Assembly: GCF_002024505.1 (NCBI RefSeq)
Contig: NZ_CP019402.1
Location: forward strand, 2,108,001 to 2,172,000
Reading direction: 5' to 3'
DNA length: 64,000 nucleotides
DNA from: Plantibacter flavus
GTDB lineage: Bacteria; Actinomycetota; Actinomycetes; Actinomycetales; Microbacteriaceae
Shown: piece after piece, positions 37,293 through 47,671 of the stretch
How the letters are laid out: every line of letters starts with the position of its first letter
Position numbering within the stretch: position 1 is the stretch's first letter
Translations under genes and position numbers: made by a program
Notes under the pieces: model-generated
What the model was told of the DNA's origin: nothing
Databases searched by the model: none
The model's input: only the letters and a program-made list of their open reading frames with translations

Positions 37293-37915
37293 TCTCCTCC
37301 CTCCGCGGCACCGTCCTGAGCGCGGTCGGCAACCTCGTCGTGATCGAGGTGGGCGGCGTCGGATTCGCCGTCCAGGTCACGCCGGCCCATGCCCTCTCCC
37401 TCCGGGTCGGCACGGAAGCGCTCCTCTCGACGACACTGATCGTGCGGGAGGACTCGCTCTCCCTGTTCGGGTTCCGATCCGCCGAGGAGCTGTCCGTGTT
37501 CGAGCTCCTGGTGAGCGTCACCGGGGTCGGCCCGAAATCGGCACTCGGCGTCCTGGAGGCGCTGACGCCGGAGCAGATCGCCGCCGCCATCTCCGCTGAC
37601 GACGACGCCCCGTTCCGCAAGGTCTCCGGGATCGGGCCGAAGACGGCGAAGCTCATCACCGTCTCGCTCGCCGGCAAGCTCCGCGTCACCAGGACGACGC
37701 CTGAAGCTCCGGCGACCACCGTGAACGCCGCCGCGATCGCCGACCAGGTCGTCACGGCGCTCATCGGGCTCGGTTGGCCGGAGAAGACGGCGACGCAGGC
37801 GGTCGTCGAGGCCTCCGCCTCCGCGAGTGCGGCCGACCTCTCGACCGTGCCGTCGCTCATCCGCCTGGCCCTCGGCAGACTCGGCCCGGCGCACGCCGGA
37901 GGCCGTACCTCGTGA
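37289..37915 (+). CDS. ruvA: Holliday junction branch-migration protein RuvA
   Basis: RuvA of 208 residues: N-terminal OB fold ([23 protein letters not shown]), helix-hairpin-helix motifs [19 protein letters not shown] and [19 protein letters not shown], and a C-terminal domain that binds RuvB. ATG at 37289 is preceded by TAGGCT (37277-37282) and six bases, an extra leaderless promoter inside the end of ruvC. Stop overlaps the ruvB GTG. Confidence 0.96.
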   Translation: MISSLRGTVLSAVGNLVVIEVGGVGFAVQVTPAHALSLRVGTEALLSTTLIVREDSLSLFGFRSAEELSVFELLVSVTGVGPKSALGVLEALTPEQIAAAISADDDAPFRKVSGIGPKTAKLITVSLAGKLRVTRTTPEAPATTVNAAAIADQVVTALIGLGWPEKTATQAVVEASASASAADLSTVPSLIRLALGRLGPAHAGGRTS

Positions 37916-38943
37916 CGGACGCTCCAGAAGACCTCACCAATCCAGCCGCCGAGTCCGACGCGGAACTGGCGTTCGAAGGGGCCCTCCGTCCGCGGTCGCT
38001 CTCCGAGTTCGTCGGTCAGTCCAAGGCACGCGGTCAGTTGCAACTCCTGATCACGGCCGCCGGGATGCAGAACCGCACCCCGGACCACATCCTGCTGGCC
38101 GGCCCTCCTGGACTCGGCAAGACGACCCTCGCGATGATCGTCGCGCACGAGACCGGGAAACCGCTCCGGCTCACGAGCGGTCCGGCCATCCAGCACGCCG
38201 GCGACCTCGCCGCGGTCCTGTCGTCGCTGACCCCGGGCGAGGTGCTCTTCATCGACGAGATCCACCGCATGGCCCGCCCTGCCGAGGAGATGTTGTACCT
38301 CGCCATGGAGGACTTCCGCATCGACATCATGGTGGGCAAGGGTGCCGGCGCGACGAGCATCCCACTCGAGCTGGCACCGTTCACCCTGGTCGGGGCGACC
38401 ACCCGCTCCGGTCTGCTGCCGAACCCGCTCCGCGACCGCTTCGGGTTCACCGCGCACCTCGAGTTCTACGACGAGCCGGAACTGCAACAGGTGCTGCACC
38501 GTACCGCCGACATGCTCGGGCTCGACATCGACGCTCGGGCCGTCGCCGAGATCGCCGGGCGCTGTCGGGGTACGCCGCGCATCGCCAACCGCCTGCTCCG
38601 CCGCGTCAGGGACTACGCACTCGTGCACGGTGGCCGCGCGGACCTCGAGACCGTCCAGGCCGCGCTCGAGCTCTACGACGTCGACGCCCTCGGTCTCGAC
38701 CGACTCGACCGATCGGTCATGGAAGGCATGCTCGACCGCTTCGCCGGAGGTCCGGTCGGGCTCAGCACGCTCGCGGTCTCGGTCGGCGAGGAAGCGGAGA
38801 CGATCGAGTCCGTCGTCGAGCCGTTCCTCGTCCGGATCGGCCTCATCACGCGCACGCCACGAGGCCGCGTGGCGACCCCGGCCGCCTGGCGGCACTTCGG
38901 CAGAACACCTTCTCAGCATGGCTCGACCCTCGATGGCCTATAA
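37912..38943 (+). CDS. ruvB: Holliday junction branch-migration helicase RuvB
   Basis: AAA+ motor of 343 residues. [11 protein letters not shown] at the start, Walker [10 protein letters not shown] at 64-72, Walker [10 protein letters not shown], sensor [18 protein letters not shown], and C-terminal winged helix ([21 protein letters not shown]). GTG at 37912 overlaps the ruvA stop. Ends TAA, 63 bases before yajC. Confidence 0.97.
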   Translation: MTDAPEDLTNPAAESDAELAFEGALRPRSLSEFVGQSKARGQLQLLITAAGMQNRTPDHILLAGPPGLGKTTLAMIVAHETGKPLRLTSGPAIQHAGDLAAVLSSLTPGEVLFIDEIHRMARPAEEMLYLAMEDFRIDIMVGKGAGATSIPLELAPFTLVGATTRSGLLPNPLRDRFGFTAHLEFYDEPELQQVLHRTADMLGLDIDARAVAEIAGRCRGTPRIANRLLRRVRDYALVHGGRADLETVQAALELYDVDALGLDRLDRSVMEGMLDRFAGGPVGLSTLAVSVGEEAETIESVVEPFLVRIGLITRTPRGRVATPAAWRHFGRTPSQHGSTLDGL

Positions 38944-39006
38944 TTTCCCTTTGGCGGTGCGTTCCCAACGTCTCCCGCCCTCAATCTCCTCTGGAAGGTT
39001 CCCATC

Positions 39007-39399
39007 GTGGATGCAATGACCCTCGTCCTGTTCGGCCTCGCCGGCGTCATGATCGTGTTCATGATGGTGAGCAACAACAAGCGGAAGAAGCAGGCCGCGG
39101 AGACGGAGCAGAAGCTCGTCCCCGGCGCCGAGGTGCTCACCGGCTTCGGTGTCTACGGCACCCTCATCTCGATGGACCGCGACTCCCGCAAGGCCGATGT
39201 CGAGATCGCCCCCGGCGTCATCGTCACCATCGACCCCCGCTACGCGGGTGCGGTCGTCGCCCCGACGGTCGCCGAGACCGCGGAAGAGGCTCCGGTCGTC
39301 GAGTCCATCCCCGACGACGCCTCATCGCTCGACCTCTCCAAGCCCGAATTCGGCCAGCGCGTCGAGGACACCTCGAAGCCGCAGAAGAGCGACGACTAG
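39007..39399 (+). CDS. yajC: preprotein translocase subunit YajC
   Basis: Small membrane protein of 130 residues with one N-terminal helix (MTLVLFGLAGVMIVFMMVSN) and a cytosolic domain starting KRKKQAAETEQKLVPGAEVLTGFGVYGTL, as usual for YajC, plus an acidic tail. Part of the SecDF-YajC module that assists Sec export. GTG start at 39007 with GGAAGG upstream. Between ruvB and secD, the normal actinobacterial position. Confidence 0.95.
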   Translation: MDAMTLVLFGLAGVMIVFMMVSNNKRKKQAAETEQKLVPGAEVLTGFGVYGTLISMDRDSRKADVEIAPGVIVTIDPRYAGAVVAPTVAETAEEAPVVESIPDDASSLDLSKPEFGQRVEDTSKPQKSDD

Positions 39400-39463
39400 T
39401 CCCAACCCCTTCCCGGGCGGTGGCCGTCGTGCCACCGCCGGCAGAGAAAGCTGAGTTCCGAGT

Positions 39464-41215
39464 TTGGCAAAGTCGACTCCGGTCAAGAAAGCGTGGCGTT
39501 CGCTCACCTGGCTTGGCGTAATCCTCATCGGTTTGTTCGCGATCAACGCGGCCGGGGTCCTCTGGGGGAACAGCTCATGGGCGCCCAAGCTGGCCCTCGA
39601 CCTCGAGGGTGGCACCCAGATCATCCTCGCGCCGAAGCTGGAGTCCGGCCAGACGGTCTCCAACGAGCAGCTGAACCAGGCCGTGGCGATCATCCGCCAG
39701 CGCGTCGACGCGTCCGGCGTCTCGGAGGCGGAGATCACGACGCAGGGTCAGAACGTCGTCGTCTCGATCCCGGGAACCCCCGACGAAGCGACGCTGAACC
39801 GCATCGAGAGCTCCGCGAAGCTCGAGTTCCGTCCGGTCCTCACCTCGCAGCAGCTGACTCCCGGTCAGCCGTCCAACACCTTCATCGGTGAAGACGGCGC
39901 CTCGACCCCGTATCCGACGCCGGATCCGGGCCTCGAGAGCACGCCGACCGCGTCGCCGACCAACGCGAGCGACCTGTCGCAGGTGACGCCCGCGCTGTAC
40001 GCCGCCTTCCAGGCCTACGACTGCGCCGCGAACGCGGATTCGCTCGACGCCACCGCAGCGCCCGCTGCCGACCCACTCATCACGTGCGACGTCGACGGCA
40101 CCTTCAAGTACGTGCTCGGCCCGGTCGAGGTGTCCGGAGAAGACCTGTCCGACGCGAGCGCCGGCATCAAGACGACGTCGTCGGGTGCGAGCACGGGCGA
40201 GTGGGCGGTGTACCCGGTCTTCAACGAGAAGGGCACTGCGCTCTTCGCCGACGTCACCGGTCGTCTGACCTCGCTGCAGAGCCCGCAGAACCAGTTCGCG
40301 ATCGTGCTCGACGGCAACGTCATCTCCGCACCCCAGTCGCTCGCCGTCATCTCCGACGGCAAGCCGGAGATCAGCGGCTCCTTCACCGAGGAGTCCGCCA
40401 AGACCCTCGCCGATCAGCTCAAATTCGGCGCACTGCCGATCAGCTTCGTCGTGCAGAGCCAGGACACCATCTCGGCGACCCTCGGCTCGACGCAGCTGGA
40501 GAGCGGCCTCATCGCCGGTCTCATCGGGCTCATCCTGGTCGTCATCTACACGCTGTTCCAGTACCGGCTCCTCGGCACCGTGACCATCGCCTCGCTCGTC
40601 GCGGCCGCGGTGCTCACCTATGTGGTGATCCTGCTCATGTCCTGGCGTCAGGGCTTCCGGCTCTCTCTCGCCGGCATAGCGGGCCTCATCGTCGCCATCG
40701 GTTTCACCGCGGACTCGTTCATCGTGTACTTCGAACGCATCAAGGACGAACTCCGCGACGGCCGGGGTCTGGAGTCCGCCGTCGAAGCCGGCTGGAAGCG
40801 CGCCAAGCGCACCATCTACGCGGCGAAGGGTGTCAACCTCCTGTCCGCCGTGGTGCTGTACGTCCTCGCGATCGGCAACGTCCGCGGCTTCGCCCTCACC
40901 CTCGGCGTGACCACGATCATCGACGTCATCGTCGTGCTCCTGTTCACGCACCCGATGATGCAGCTCCTCGGCCAGACGAAGCTCTTCAACAGCGGCAAGC
41001 CGTTCACCGGTCTCGACCCGTCGGCGCTCGGCGCCATCTACCGTGGTCGCGCGGAGTTCCGGAAGCCCGTCTCGGTGCCCGGCGCCAAGGCCGCATCCAG
41101 CAGCCGCGAGGCGGCCAAGCGCCAGACGATCGCCGAGCGCAAGCAGGCGGCCCTCGTCGGAGGCGGCTCCGACACCAGAGCAGACGATCTGCCGACCGAT
41201 GGGAAGGACTCCTGA
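39464..41215 (+). CDS. secD: protein translocase subunit SecD
   Basis: SecD of 583 residues: one N-terminal helix (WLGVILIGLFAINAAGVL), large periplasmic P1 region including DLEGGTQIIL and AVAIIRQRVDASGVSEAEI, and five C-terminal helices starting at GLIAGLIGLILVVIYTLFQYR, with the conserved AADSFIVYFERIKDE-type block (GFTADSFIVYFERIKDE). Uses the proton gradient to drive late steps of protein export. The start is the rare TTG at 39464; no ATG or GTG fits better. An insert of about 50 Thr/Pro/Ser-rich residues (130-180) in P1 is typical for actinobacteria. Overlaps secF by one base (TGATG). Confidence 0.95.
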   Translation: MAKSTPVKKAWRSLTWLGVILIGLFAINAAGVLWGNSSWAPKLALDLEGGTQIILAPKLESGQTVSNEQLNQAVAIIRQRVDASGVSEAEITTQGQNVVVSIPGTPDEATLNRIESSAKLEFRPVLTSQQLTPGQPSNTFIGEDGASTPYPTPDPGLESTPTASPTNASDLSQVTPALYAAFQAYDCAANADSLDATAAPAADPLITCDVDGTFKYVLGPVEVSGEDLSDASAGIKTTSSGASTGEWAVYPVFNEKGTALFADVTGRLTSLQSPQNQFAIVLDGNVISAPQSLAVISDGKPEISGSFTEESAKTLADQLKFGALPISFVVQSQDTISATLGSTQLESGLIAGLIGLILVVIYTLFQYRLLGTVTIASLVAAAVLTYVVILLMSWRQGFRLSLAGIAGLIVAIGFTADSFIVYFERIKDELRDGRGLESAVEAGWKRAKRTIYAAKGVNLLSAVVLYVLAIGNVRGFALTLGVTTIIDVIVVLLFTHPMMQLLGQTKLFNSGKPFTGLDPSALGAIYRGRAEFRKPVSVPGAKAASSSREAAKRQTIAERKQAALVGGGSDTRADDLPTDGKDS

Positions 41216-42255
41216 TGGGTGCGTTCGCACGGTTCGGAAACGAGCTCTACACCGGGAAGCGCTCCTACGACTTCGTCGGCAAGCGCAAGATCTGGTACAC
41301 GATCGCCATCGTCGCGGTCGTCCTCTCGGTGTTGATCCCGGTCGTCAAGGGCGGATTCAACTTCGGCATCGAGTTCCGCGGTGGTTCCCAGTTCCAGATC
41401 GCCGACGTCAAGAGCACCGATCAGACGTTGGCCGAAGACGCCGTCGCGTCCGTCGTCAGCGGCGCGACCACCCACGTGACCGTCGTGGGCGGCAACTCGG
41501 TCCGCGTGCAGACCGACCAGCTGAAGAACGACAAGGTCACCCAGCAGGTGTCGGCAGCCTTGGCCGAGGCCTACGGCGTCGAACAGTCCGACATCACGAG
41601 TTCGTTCATCGGCCCGTCATGGGGTCAGGACGTCTCCAAGCAGGCGATCGTCGGCCTCATCGTGTTCCTCGTGCTCGCGGCGATCCTCATGGCCCTGTAC
41701 TTCCGCACCTGGAAGATGTCCGCGGCCGCGCTGCTCTCCCTCATGCACGACCTCATCATCACGGCCGGTGTCTACGCCGCGACGGGCTGGGAGATCACGC
41801 CGGCCGCCATGATCGGCTTCCTCACCATCCTCGGCTTCTCGCTGTACGACACCGTCGTGGTGTTCGACAAGATCCGCGAGAACACGACGCTCGACGCCGA
41901 CGGCGCGGCCCGGACGTTCGGGGAGTCGGTCAACCTCGCGGTCAACCAGACCCTGGTGCGCTCGATCAACACCGGCGTCGTGGCGGCGCTCCCGGTCGCG
42001 GCGATCCTGTTCTTCGGTGCCTTCGTCCTCGGTGCCGACACGCTGCGCGACATCTCGCTCGCCCTGCTCGTCGGTATCCTCGTCGGCACGTACTCGACGA
42101 TCTTCGTCGCCGCACCGCTCTACGCGAACTTCCGGCACAACGAGCCCCGCATCGCCAAGCACGACAAGCGCGTGCTGCAGGCGCGCGATCGCGCTCAGAC
42201 CTCGGATGACGCCGAGGGCGAACGCACGGAAGCAGACGCGCCGCTGGCGCGTTGA
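41215..42255 (+). CDS. secF: protein translocase subunit SecF
   Basis: SecF of 346 residues with six membrane segments: KRKIWYTIAIVAVVLSVLIPV, GGFNFGIEFRGGSQFQI as the conserved D1-like motif, IVFLVLAAILMALYF, and the C-terminal GFSLYDTVVVFDKIRENT. ATG at 41215 shares a base with the secD stop. The basic/acidic C-terminal tail of ~45 residues is cytosolic. Confidence 0.96.
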   Translation: MGAFARFGNELYTGKRSYDFVGKRKIWYTIAIVAVVLSVLIPVVKGGFNFGIEFRGGSQFQIADVKSTDQTLAEDAVASVVSGATTHVTVVGGNSVRVQTDQLKNDKVTQQVSAALAEAYGVEQSDITSSFIGPSWGQDVSKQAIVGLIVFLVLAAILMALYFRTWKMSAAALLSLMHDLIITAGVYAATGWEITPAAMIGFLTILGFSLYDTVVVFDKIRENTTLDADGAARTFGESVNLAVNQTLVRSINTGVVAALPVAAILFFGAFVLGADTLRDISLALLVGILVGTYSTIFVAAPLYANFRHNEPRIAKHDKRVLQARDRAQTSDDAEGERTEADAPLAR

Positions 42256-42303
42256 CCCTGACAGCGACCGACAACCGCGTGCACGAGCGCAGGGAGGCCT
42301 GAG

Positions 42304-44559
42304 ATGGCGGACACCACGACATCCTCGACGGCCTCCCTGCGCCGTCTCGTCCCACGGATCTTCTCGAAGGCGCAGCCGGCCGGCGCCGTCGACACCCTGA
42401 TGCGGACGGTGCGGCAGCACCATCCGAAGGCCGACCTGGCGCTCATCGAGCGTGCGTACACGGTCGCCGAGCGGGCCCACTCCGGCCAGAAACGCCAGAG
42501 CGGCGAGCCGTACATCACGCACCCGGTCGCCGTGTCCCAGATCCTCGCCGACCTCGGCATCGGACCGAAGACGATCGTCGCCGCCCTCCTCCACGACACC
42601 GTCGAGGACACCGACTACTCGCTCGACCAACTCCACGCCGACTTCGGTGACGAGGTCGCCATGCTCGTCGACGGCGTCACGAAGCTCGACAAGGTCAAGT
42701 ACGGCGACAGCGCACAGGCCGAGACGGTCCGGAAGATGATCGTCGCGATGTCGAAGGACATCCGCGTCCTCATCATCAAGCTCGCCGATCGGCTGCACAA
42801 CGCCCGGACCTGGGGATTCGTCCCGGCCGAGAAGGCGGCGAAGAAGGCCACGGAGACCCTCGAGATCTACGCACCGCTCGCGCACCGCCTCGGGATCCAG
42901 GCGATCAAGTGGGAGCTCGAAGACCTGTCCTTCGCTGTGTTGTACCCGAAGCTCTACGCCGAGATCGAGTCGCTCGTCAAGCAGCGCACACCGCAGCGCG
43001 AGGAGTACGTGCAGCACGTCATCGACGCGGTGAACGAGGACCTCAAGGCGCAGAAGATCCGCGGCAAGGTCGCCGGTCGCCCGAAGCAGTACTACTCGAT
43101 CTACCAGAAGATGGTCGTCCGCGGCCGCGAGTTCGACGACATCTACGACCTCGTCGGCATCCGTGTCCTCGTGAACTCGCTGCGCGACTGCTACGCGGTC
43201 CTCGGGTCGATCCACGCACGGTGGACGCCCGTCCCAGGGCGTTTCAAGGACTACATCGCCACGCCGAAGTTCAACCTGTACCAGTCGCTGCACACCACCG
43301 TCGTCGGACCGGGCGGGAAGCCCGTCGAGATCCAGATCCGCACGAACGAGATGCACCAGCGGGCCGAGTTCGGCGTCGCCGCGCACTGGAAGTACAAGGA
43401 GCGGATGAACAGCGGGAAGGCCGCGTCCTCCGCTGAGCCCGACAGCTCGATGGCCTGGCTCGCCCACATCTCCGACTGGCAGGCGGAGACGGCGGACCCG
43501 GGGGAGTTCCTCGACTCGTTGCGGTTCGAGATCGGTGCGAAGGAGGTCTACGTCTTCACCCCGAAGGGGCGTGTCGTCGGCCTGCCCGCCGGCGCGACGC
43601 CGGTCGACTTCGCCTACGCCGTCCACACGGAGGTCGGCCACCGGACGATGGGCGCCCGGGTCAACGGGCGGCTCGTGCCGCTGGAGAGTTCACTCAACAC
43701 CGGCGACGTGGTGGAGGTCTTCACCTCGAAGAACCCCGACTCCGGTCCGAGCCAGGACTGGTTGAACTTCGTCAAGAGCCCTCGGGCGCGGAACAAGATC
43801 CGCCAGTGGTTCACGAAGGAGCGTCGCGACGAGGCGATCGAGCAGGGGCGCGACGCGATCGCACGGGCGATGCGCAAGCAGAACCTGCCGCTCCAGAAGC
43901 TCATGAACCAGGACTCGTTCGCCGAGGTCGCGGCGCAGCTGCGCTACGAGGACGTCACGGCACTCTATGCGGCCGTCGGCGAGGGCCACGTCTCGACGCA
44001 GTCCGTGCTCGAGAAGGTGGTCGCGCTCCTGCAGAAGGACGCCGACAGCGAGCACGCCGAGTACACCGTCCCGGTGCGCGGGAGCCGCCGTGAGCGGCTG
44101 CAGAACAGCGACTCCGGGGTCCTCGTGCTCGGCGCTCCCGACATCCTGGTCAAGCTCGCGAAGTGCTGCACCCCGGTGCCTGGTGATGAGATCGTCGGGT
44201 TCGTCACGCGGGGCTCCGGCGTCTCCGTCCACCGTTCGGACTGCCACAACGTCCAAGGCCTCCTGCAGGAGCCCGAGCGCATGATCGATGTGGAGTGGGC
44301 GCCGTCGTCGAAGAGCGTGTTCCTCGTCCAGATCCAGGTCGAGGCACTCGATCGAGCTGGACTGTTGTCGGATGTGACGCGGGTGCTGTCCGAGTATCAC
44401 GTCAACATCCTGTCGGCGACGGTGAACACCTCGAGCGACCGCCTGGCCATCAGCCGCTTCGTGTTCGAGATGGGCGACACCACCCACCTCGACCGAGTGC
44501 TGAACGCGGTCCGGCGGATCGACACCGTCTACGACGTCTACCGGGTCAACGGCGGCTGA
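42304..44559 (+). CDS. relA: bifunctional (p)ppGpp synthetase/hydrolase RelA/SpoT (Rsh)
   Basis: Rel protein of 751 residues that makes and degrades (p)ppGpp in the stringent response. Domains in order: HD hydrolase ([36 protein letters not shown] with the His-Asp pair intact), synthetase ([32 protein letters not shown]), TGS ([19 protein letters not shown]), zinc/helical region with [17 protein letters not shown], and C-terminal ACT ([22 protein letters not shown]). Both activities look intact. ATG at 42304 with GGGAGG upstream. The end overlaps the convergent AbiEi-like gene by 14 bases. Confidence 0.97.
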   Translation: MADTTTSSTASLRRLVPRIFSKAQPAGAVDTLMRTVRQHHPKADLALIERAYTVAERAHSGQKRQSGEPYITHPVAVSQILADLGIGPKTIVAALLHDTVEDTDYSLDQLHADFGDEVAMLVDGVTKLDKVKYGDSAQAETVRKMIVAMSKDIRVLIIKLADRLHNARTWGFVPAEKAAKKATETLEIYAPLAHRLGIQAIKWELEDLSFAVLYPKLYAEIESLVKQRTPQREEYVQHVIDAVNEDLKAQKIRGKVAGRPKQYYSIYQKMVVRGREFDDIYDLVGIRVLVNSLRDCYAVLGSIHARWTPVPGRFKDYIATPKFNLYQSLHTTVVGPGGKPVEIQIRTNEMHQRAEFGVAAHWKYKERMNSGKAASSAEPDSSMAWLAHISDWQAETADPGEFLDSLRFEIGAKEVYVFTPKGRVVGLPAGATPVDFAYAVHTEVGHRTMGARVNGRLVPLESSLNTGDVVEVFTSKNPDSGPSQDWLNFVKSPRARNKIRQWFTKERRDEAIEQGRDAIARAMRKQNLPLQKLMNQDSFAEVAAQLRYEDVTALYAAVGEGHVSTQSVLEKVVALLQKDADSEHAEYTVPVRGSRRERLQNSDSGVLVLGAPDILVKLAKCCTPVPGDEIVGFVTRGSGVSVHRSDCHNVQGLLQEPERMIDVEWAPSSKSVFLVQIQVEALDRAGLLSDVTRVLSEYHVNILSATVNTSSDRLAISRFVFEMGDTTHLDRVLNAVRRIDTVYDVYRVNGG

Positions 44560-45223
44560 GCGGGAGCGACCAAGACGCCAGTTCGCTCCGAGTCGGCTCG
44601 AGGCCGGGGAGCATCACCTCGGTGGCACTCGACACGACACGGACGATCCGTGTGCCGCCGAGGACCCGTGGGACGGAGCGGACCCATGCGACGACCTCCT
44701 CAGGGGTGGTGAGCCCGAGCAGGAAGTAGTTGCGGATCGTCGTCATGGCCTCCTCCGCGTCCGCCCCGGTGCGCCGTGCCAGATCCGCGACCGTGCGCGT
44801 GGGGGTCGTGACCCGCAGTGCGCCGCACCGCTCGCTGTCGTCGGCGCGGAGTGACACCTGACGCAGACGCAACCGGGGCGAACGCGCGCTTCGCCGTTCC
44901 ATCGACACGAAGCCCGTGTGGACCCTCGGTGCGATGAGCGCCGCGCCGTGCAGCCAGGCGGCACTCGTCTCAGCGATGACCGCGCCGGCCAGCCCGGGCA
45001 GCTGTTCGAGGACCGCCGCGCGCAGCCGGACGGTGTCGGGTTCGTCGACACTGCAGTAGCCGTCTTCGAAGGCGAAGAGCTCGCCGTCGAGCCGCGCGGC
45101 GGCGAGCTCGGCGACGGAGAGCTCGGGTGGCTGGAGGTAGGCGGGGAGGCGGCTCGTGGAGGCCGATGGATCCGTCGCGCAGCCTGGCTCGATGGGGGAG
45201 GAGGTCTGGAGTGCCGTGGACAT
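44546..45223 (-). CDS. AbiEi-like antitoxin family protein (orphan)
   Basis: Protein of 225 residues resembling AbiEi-type transcriptional antitoxins: an N-terminal winged-helix-like part ([27 protein letters not shown]), then the typical [14 protein letters not shown] and a middle domain with [16 protein letters not shown] and SRR end. No AbiEii nucleotidyltransferase gene is next to it, so it looks like an orphan regulator; such orphans are frequent in actinobacteria. ATG at 45221-45223 with AGGAGG 8 bases upstream. That ribosome-binding site lies inside a perfect 15-bp inverted repeat (45225-45266). The gene follows the DUF349 gene on the same strand and overlaps the 3' end of relA. Confidence 0.65.
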   Translation of the reverse strand: MSTALQTSSPIEPGCATDPSASTSRLPAYLQPPELSVAELAAARLDGELFAFEDGYCSVDEPDTVRLRAAVLEQLPGLAGAVIAETSAAWLHGAALIAPRVHTGFVSMERRSARSPRLRLRQVSLRADDSERCGALRVTTPTRTVADLARRTGADAEEAMTTIRNYFLLGLTTPEEVVAWVRSVPRVLGGTRIVRVVSSATEVMLPGLEPTRSELASWSLPLSRR

Positions 45224-45224
45224 A

Positions 45225-45266
45225 CGACGATCCTCCTGCAGCCGTCCGGCAGCAGGAGGATCGTCG
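45225..45266 (-). promoter_or_regulatory. 15-bp inverted repeat covering the ribosome-binding site of the AbiEi-like gene
   Basis: Arms CGACGATCCTCCTGC (45225-45239) and its exact complement (45252-45266), loop of 12 bases. In the minus-strand transcript the downstream arm holds AGGAGG and ends one base before ATG. It could be an RNA hairpin blocking translation or an operator for self-repression, which AbiEi proteins are known to perform through inverted repeats. Confidence 0.7.
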
Positions 45267-45317
45267 ACGGATCTGTGGAGAACCGCGACCGTCATGCGGT
45301 TGGTGGAGCGGATCCGC

Positions 45318-46553
45318 CTAGCGGATCGCCCCGAGCCACGCCTTGCGTGCATCCAGCGCCTCGATGGCCGCGGTGAGCCGGTCGGCGTCACCGGAGGCTC
45401 GCGCCGCCTCGACCTCGTCCTCGAGCTTGGCGATGGCGTCGGCGAGCTGGCTCGCGAGCCTCTCGGTGCGCGCCTTCGTCTCGGGGTTGTTGCGCTTCCA
45501 GTGCTCGTCCTCGAGCTGCTTGACGTGGGCCTCGATCTTGCGGAGACGGTCTTCGACGACGCGGACCTGCTCGCGCGGGACCTTGCCGATCTCGTCCCAC
45601 CGACGCTGGATGTCGGTGAGCGCCTTGCGCGCCGAGTCCCGGTTCGTGTCGGCCAGGATCGGCTCGGCATCCGCCAACACCGCGAGCTTCAGATCCAGGT
45701 TGCCCTGGAACTCCTCGTTGTCGCGCGCGTCGATCTCGGCCTTCGCACCGTAGATCGCGTCGCCCGCGGCCTTGAACTTCGCCCAGAGCGCGTCATCCTG
45801 GCGCTTCCCGGCACGCGGGGAGGCCTTCCACTCGTCGAGCAGGCTGCGGTAGGCGGGGATGCCCTCGGCGCCCTTGGCGATGAGGGCCTCGGCGCGCTCG
45901 ACGAGCTTCTGCTTGATCGCGCGTGCTTCCTTGTGGACAGAGTCGAGCTCCGTGTAGAACGCACGACGGTGCTGCTCGATCGTCGCGCGTGCCGTCCGGA
46001 ACCGCTTCCAGAGGTCGTTGGCGTCGTTCTTCGCGAGACGAGGTCCGTCGTGCTGCTGGCGCTGCCACTCGGCGAAGAGTTCGTCGAGCCGCGCCGAGGT
46101 CTGCTTCCACTGCACCCGTGCCGGATCCTGCTGCGCGAGCTGCTCGGCCTCCTCGACGATCGCGAGACGCGCACGCGCCGCTTCCTCGAGGGCTGCCTTG
46201 GTCTCCTGGCTCTGCGCCTCGGTCAGCTCGCTCACGGTGCCGTCGAGCGCCGCGAGGCGGGTCAGGAGCGCCTGCAGGTTGCCGACCGCGTTGGCGGACT
46301 CGACCTGCTTGGTGATCGACTTCACGGCCTTCGCGACGTCCGTCGCCGGAGCACCGCGCTTCGCGCGCTGCTCGAGGAGCGTCACCTGTCCGGCGAGGTC
46401 CGTGAACTTGCGCTCGAAGTACGCGAGCGCCTCCTCCTTGGAACCGTCGGGGTACTGTCCGACCGCTCGTTCGCCGTCGGCCTCACGGACGTAGACGGTG
46501 CCGTCGTCGTCGACACGACCCCACGGTTCGATCTCTGGACTGGTCACGCGCAT
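45318..46553 (-). CDS. DUF349 domain-containing coiled-coil protein
   Basis: Highly charged alpha-helical protein of 411 residues with repeated DUF349 units (WKQTSARLDELFAEWQRQQ, ANDLWKRFRTARATIEQHRRAF, DDALWAKFKAAGDAIYGAK, IQRRWDEIGKVPREQVRVVEDRL). Family function is uncertain. N-terminal stretch WGRVDDDGTVYVREADGERAVGQYPDGS is a small beta-rich domain specific to actinobacterial members. ATG at 46551-46553, with a GTG codon directly before it as an alternative; AAGGG lies just upstream. TAGGCT on the minus strand at 46605-46610 is a likely -10. Confidence 0.88.
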   Translation of the reverse strand: MRVTSPEIEPWGRVDDDGTVYVREADGERAVGQYPDGSKEEALAYFERKFTDLAGQVTLLEQRAKRGAPATDVAKAVKSITKQVESANAVGNLQALLTRLAALDGTVSELTEAQSQETKAALEEAARARLAIVEEAEQLAQQDPARVQWKQTSARLDELFAEWQRQQHDGPRLAKNDANDLWKRFRTARATIEQHRRAFYTELDSVHKEARAIKQKLVERAEALIAKGAEGIPAYRSLLDEWKASPRAGKRQDDALWAKFKAAGDAIYGAKAEIDARDNEEFQGNLDLKLAVLADAEPILADTNRDSARKALTDIQRRWDEIGKVPREQVRVVEDRLRKIEAHVKQLEDEHWKRNNPETKARTERLASQLADAIAKLEDEVEAARASGDADRLTAAIEALDARKAWLGAIR

Positions 46554-46613
46554 CACCCTTGCTGTGTGTTGACCGCCGTTCGTGGCGATCGTGATCGATC
46601 CACAAGCCTATTA

Positions 46614-46632
46614 CCCCGAGTCCTGCTCGGGG
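46614..46632 (-). terminator. possible terminator of the cyclophilin gene
   Basis: 7-bp perfect stem CCCCGAG/CTCGGGG with 5-base loop, 49 bases after the stop of the minus-strand peptidylprolyl isomerase gene and just before the -10 of the DUF349 gene. Confidence 0.4.
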
Positions 46633-46680
46633 CGACCGCTTGCGCCGGTCGGTTCCGTCTGGTGCAGGTTACTGCACGCG

Positions 46681-47487
46681 CTACTGGACCGTCACCGAGG
46701 TGATGGTGGCGGGGACCGCTGGAGCACCGTCACCGCTGCCGTCTGCGACACCGCCGGACACGACACCCGAGACGAGCTGGTCGAGACCGCTCGTGATCTG
46801 GCCGAGCACGGTGTAGCCGCCGGCGGCGTCGGACGGGATGGTCGAGTCCTGGTACACGAGGAAGAACTGCGAGCCGTTGCTGTAGCCGTTCCCTCCCTGG
46901 CGCGCCATGGCGATGGTGCCGGCCGGGTAGACGTCGTCCGTCGGTGCGTTCTCGACCGGGCCGTAGCTGTACCCGGGGCCGCCGGTGCCGGTGCCGTCGG
47001 GGTCGCCGCACTGGAGGACGTAGATGCCGCTCGTCGTGAGGCGGTGGCAGGTGACGCCGTCGTAGAAGCCGGACTGGGCGAGGGAGATGAAGGAGGAGAC
47101 GCCCTGCGGCGCGCAGGCTCCGTCGAGGGTGAGGTTCATGACGACGTCGTTGATCGTCATCTCACCGCTCCAGTCGCGGTCCTCGGCGATCGTGCTCGCG
47201 GGGACTTCGCCGGTGTTCGCGCCGTCGGTGGCCCCGGTGACACCGCAGGCCCCGGCGTCGGCGGAGGCGGTGGGCGTCGCGACCGGGGTGCCCGGACCGC
47301 CGGCGAAGAAGAACACCTGCGCAGCCGTGGCACCGGCGAGGACGACGACGAGCGCCGCAGCGGCGATCACGTTGTCGCGGACGCGGCGCTTGGAGCGGTG
47401 CTCGTGCACGGTGCGCCGGGCGTTGTAGGCGCGCAGCCGTGCGCGTGCTGCGCGTGCCTCTTTGTCCGGACCCTTGCTCGTTGCCAC
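46681..47487 (-). CDS. membrane-anchored cyclophilin-type peptidylprolyl isomerase
   Basis: Protein of 268 residues: basic cytosolic N-terminus (1-36), one transmembrane helix at about 38-63 (NVIAAAALVVVLAGATAAQVFFF), a Thr/Ala-rich linker, and an extracytoplasmic cyclophilin domain from about 100 (SSFISLAQSGFYDGVTCHRL, IAMARQGGNGYSNGSQFFLVY, YTVLGQITSGLD). Catalyses proline isomerisation of exported proteins. GTG start at 47485-47487 with GGAGGG upstream. TTGGTC (47600-47595), 18 bases, TAAGGT (47576-47571) on the minus strand is a good promoter candidate. Divergent from rarA. Confidence 0.92.
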   Translation of the reverse strand: MATSKGPDKEARAARARLRAYNARRTVHEHRSKRRVRDNVIAAAALVVVLAGATAAQVFFFAGGPGTPVATPTASADAGACGVTGATDGANTGEVPASTIAEDRDWSGEMTINDVVMNLTLDGACAPQGVSSFISLAQSGFYDGVTCHRLTTSGIYVLQCGDPDGTGTGGPGYSYGPVENAPTDDVYPAGTIAMARQGGNGYSNGSQFFLVYQDSTIPSDAAGGYTVLGQITSGLDQLVSGVVSGGVADGSGDGAPAVPATITSVTVQ

Positions 47488-47570
47488 GTCGTTCCCTCCA
47501 GGTGCCGTCGGCCGAGCGGCGGCATCGCGCTGTCATCTGGCACCACGCCCGCGGCGGACTGCCCAGGAGA

Positions 47571-47600
47571 ACCTTACGGGGAGCGCTCCGCGCGGACCAA
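47571..47600 (-). promoter_or_regulatory. candidate promoter of the cyclophilin gene
   Basis: Minus strand TTGGTC, 18-base spacer, TAAGGT; leader of about 75 bases before the GTG start. Confidence 0.5.
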
Positions 47601-47671
47601 ACGGCACACGACGGCGGCTACCCAGTTCTGCAGCGGGTCCGCGTGTCGCAGGCTGCGGCTAGCCTGGTGGA

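Noticed and set aside
44546..45223. A complete AbiE toxin-antitoxin system
   Set aside because: Only the AbiEi-like antitoxin is present; the neighbours are relA and a DUF349 gene, with no nucleotidyltransferase toxin.
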